Assembly (NCBI RefSeq): GCF_964340395.1 | Contig: NC_135563.1 | Coordinates: forward strand, 15,747,151-15,769,650 | Direction: 5' to 3' | DNA from: Glandiceps talaboti | Lineage: Eukaryota > Hemichordata > Enteropneusta > Spengelidae | DNA length: 22,500 bases | Shown here: piece after piece, positions 21,225 through 22,500 of the stretch | Layout: every line of letters starts with the position of its first letter | Numbering within the stretch: position 1 is the first letter of the stretch | Made by a program: the position numbers and the translations under genes | Notes under the pieces: generated by a model | The model's input: only the letters and a program-made list of their open reading frames with translations | The model's database searches: none | What the model was told of the DNA's origin: nothing

Positions 21225-21315
21225 GATACGCCTAAAATATGAAAGTTAGAACAACGTGGTAAGGACATACTTGGTCCTTTGATTTACGTACACTTGTACA
21301 AATATACGGCGTATC
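21225..21315. repeat. Concentric palindromes, 91 bp
   Basis: GATACGCC (21225-21232) and GGCGTATC (21308-21315) are exact inverted repeats, and so are AAGGAC (21261-21266) and GTCCTT (21274-21279). Both pairs share the same centre at about 21270. The arms between the two pairs show no clear complementarity, as expected of an old decayed fold-back element. Confidence 0.5.
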
Positions 21316-21868
21316 ATTATTGGAAATTATGTTTGTCCACATTTCAAGTGTAAAAGAAAAACTTGTTAAGTATATGAAGTCTCCAAATGCAAACACTACT
21401 ATAAAAGTTAACGAGTCAATTTCAACCCAAGGTTGTGTGATCGTTAGAAATGTTAGAGACGTGAAATGGATTGCAAATGTTAAATATCACTAACACTCAA
21501 TACATTATAAACATATAATAAATTGACTTTATGCCAACATATGTAAACTATAGAAATGAGAAAATATTACTCATAAATTTAAATAGATGAGAGTTTGAAT
21601 GGAAACCAAGCTTATCCACTGCACGTATTTTGAGATTTTACTCAACAGGTTTCTTTAAATAAACGATGCAACCGTTCTTAGGACAAAGTCTTCTCTGTTA
21701 GTGTTAGTAAGTCAGAGTCAATCACAAGTCGTTCCAATATATATGAATCTTATTTTGTTAACTTTTATTACTCTAGTTTATATATTTACGTTTGTTTTAG
21801 AACCAAATACTTCTTGCACAAAATCCAATGAAGAAATGTAGTTTTAACGGATGCAATAAAATATTCTA

Positions 21869-21869
<1 letters not shown>
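21316..21869. other. Unassigned AT-rich sequence
   Basis: Nothing gene-like or repeated was found in this stretch. Confidence 0.6.

Positions 21870-21948
<79 letters not shown>
21870..21948 (+). repeat. (CA)39 dinucleotide microsatellite
   Basis: An uninterrupted CA run of 79 bases. The Val-Cys and His-Thr frames across it are artefacts. Confidence 0.99.
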
Positions 21949-21949
<1 letters not shown>

Positions 21950-22432
21950 ACATCACAATATCGACTTCTATCCGATAGCGCCCTCCATGTCTGCCTTGAG
22001 AACCCATCAAAGCTGAGTTCAATCTGGCAAAATAACTATAGAAATGCAAATATTCAAAATAAACTGAGTTATCATGGCTGTTGACTGTACATGAATTTAA
22101 TACAGAACACAGTCACGACCAGCAAAGATAACGAAAAGGTGGAAGATTGGAAAAATAAAAATGGAAAGATAGAATAATTTGAGAACGGGTCAAATATATG
22201 TATAGGTATAAACGTATGTATACGTTTACTTTGTGATCAAACAAGGTGTGGCAGCAAAATTAAACATCGTAAAAGTTGGTAAAATAAACACTAGTCTGTG
22301 ACCTGGACGTGTAAGTGGGAACGAATCGCTCAAAGAAAACCGACGAATGGTTCGCGGGAATTAATAGCGGTGTGAGTATGCCGTCGATCTCTGCTTTCTC
22401 TACCTGATGATGTCATTTTCGTCGATTAACAG
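21949..22432. other. Unassigned sequence, possibly an intron end
   Basis: No gene is supported. An octamer motif lies at 22044-22051. The last 35 bases are fairly pyrimidine-rich and end in CAG (22430-22432), which could be a 3' splice site for the candidate exon that follows. Confidence 0.45.
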
Positions 22433-22500
22433 ACTGTAACATGGTTTTAGGAAAAGCACCAGTATTCTATTGCGTAACTCGTCAGATGAGAGTCATTTGC
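22433..22500 (+). CDS. Possible coding exon, cut by the window end
   Basis: After a CAG preceded by pyrimidine-rich sequence (TGTCATTTTCGTCGATTAACAG), a frame starting two bases in is open to the window end: CNMVLGKAPVFYCVTRQMRV and two further residues. An ATG at 22441 lies in the same frame. Only 22 codons are visible and no family was recognised, so this is a weak call that the next few hundred bases would settle. Confidence 0.25.

Noticed and set aside
21786-22049. Val-Cys and His-Thr frames
   Set aside because: They are translations of the (CA)39 tract.

Overview
This window looks like AT-rich, gene-poor nuclear DNA from an animal, most likely a marine invertebrate; I cannot fix the phylum. 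The reasons are dense and varied microsatellites (CAA, ACAT, ACAG, CA, AT), a 423-base pentanucleotide satellite, dispersed repeats that end in ACAG arrays, several fold-back (inverted-repeat) elements, eukaryote-style splice-site candidates, and no bacterial-type packing of open frames. Nothing points to an operon, plasmid, phage or CRISPR locus. No protein family was recognised with confidence anywhere.

Layout. 1-1420: a possible 3' end of a + strand gene, with two phase-compatible candidate exons (66-160 and 1259-1420) around an intron that holds a (CAA)20 tract. 1421-3202: no gene seen. 3203-3625: pentanucleotide satellite organised in variant blocks. 3626-4902: mostly unique sequence with a DR1-type nuclear-receptor motif. 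4903-5054: ACAT/AC microsatellite. 5055-6681: AT-rich sequence, a perfect X-box motif and two weak exon-like stretches. 6682-7225: fold-back element of about 544 bp. 7376-7545: a small GC- and CpG-rich island with a 35-codon ATG frame. 8265-9115: a cluster of dispersed repeats (a 146-bp dimer, a terminal hairpin, GTTGCTA units, an ACAG array). 9893-9981: an 89-bp fold-back element. 11433-11576: (AT)72. 11866-11982: a small frame with a 10-residue tandem repeat. 12058-12185: a fold-back element whose arm motif recurs at 15576. 13610: a YY1-type promoter motif. 15705-15746: an X-box/CRE-like cluster. 16422-16691 (-): a possible terminal exon with a nearby polyadenylation signal. 17496-17764: a compound microsatellite. 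20199-21066: two E2F-type motifs and a TATA/AP-1/CRE-like cluster. 21225-21315: concentric palindromes. 21870-21948: (CA)39. 22433-22500: a possible exon running off the window.

Confidence is high for the repeats and inverted repeats, which are read directly from the bases. It is low for every coding call: at about 63-64% A+T, two or three stop-free runs of about 100 codons are expected by chance in six frames of this length, so frame length alone proves nothing here. The findings most worth checking are the fold-back elements, the block-structured pentamer satellite, the in-frame 30-bp repeat whose two differences are both synonymous, and the apparent excess of octamer (ATGCAAAT) and X-box motifs.
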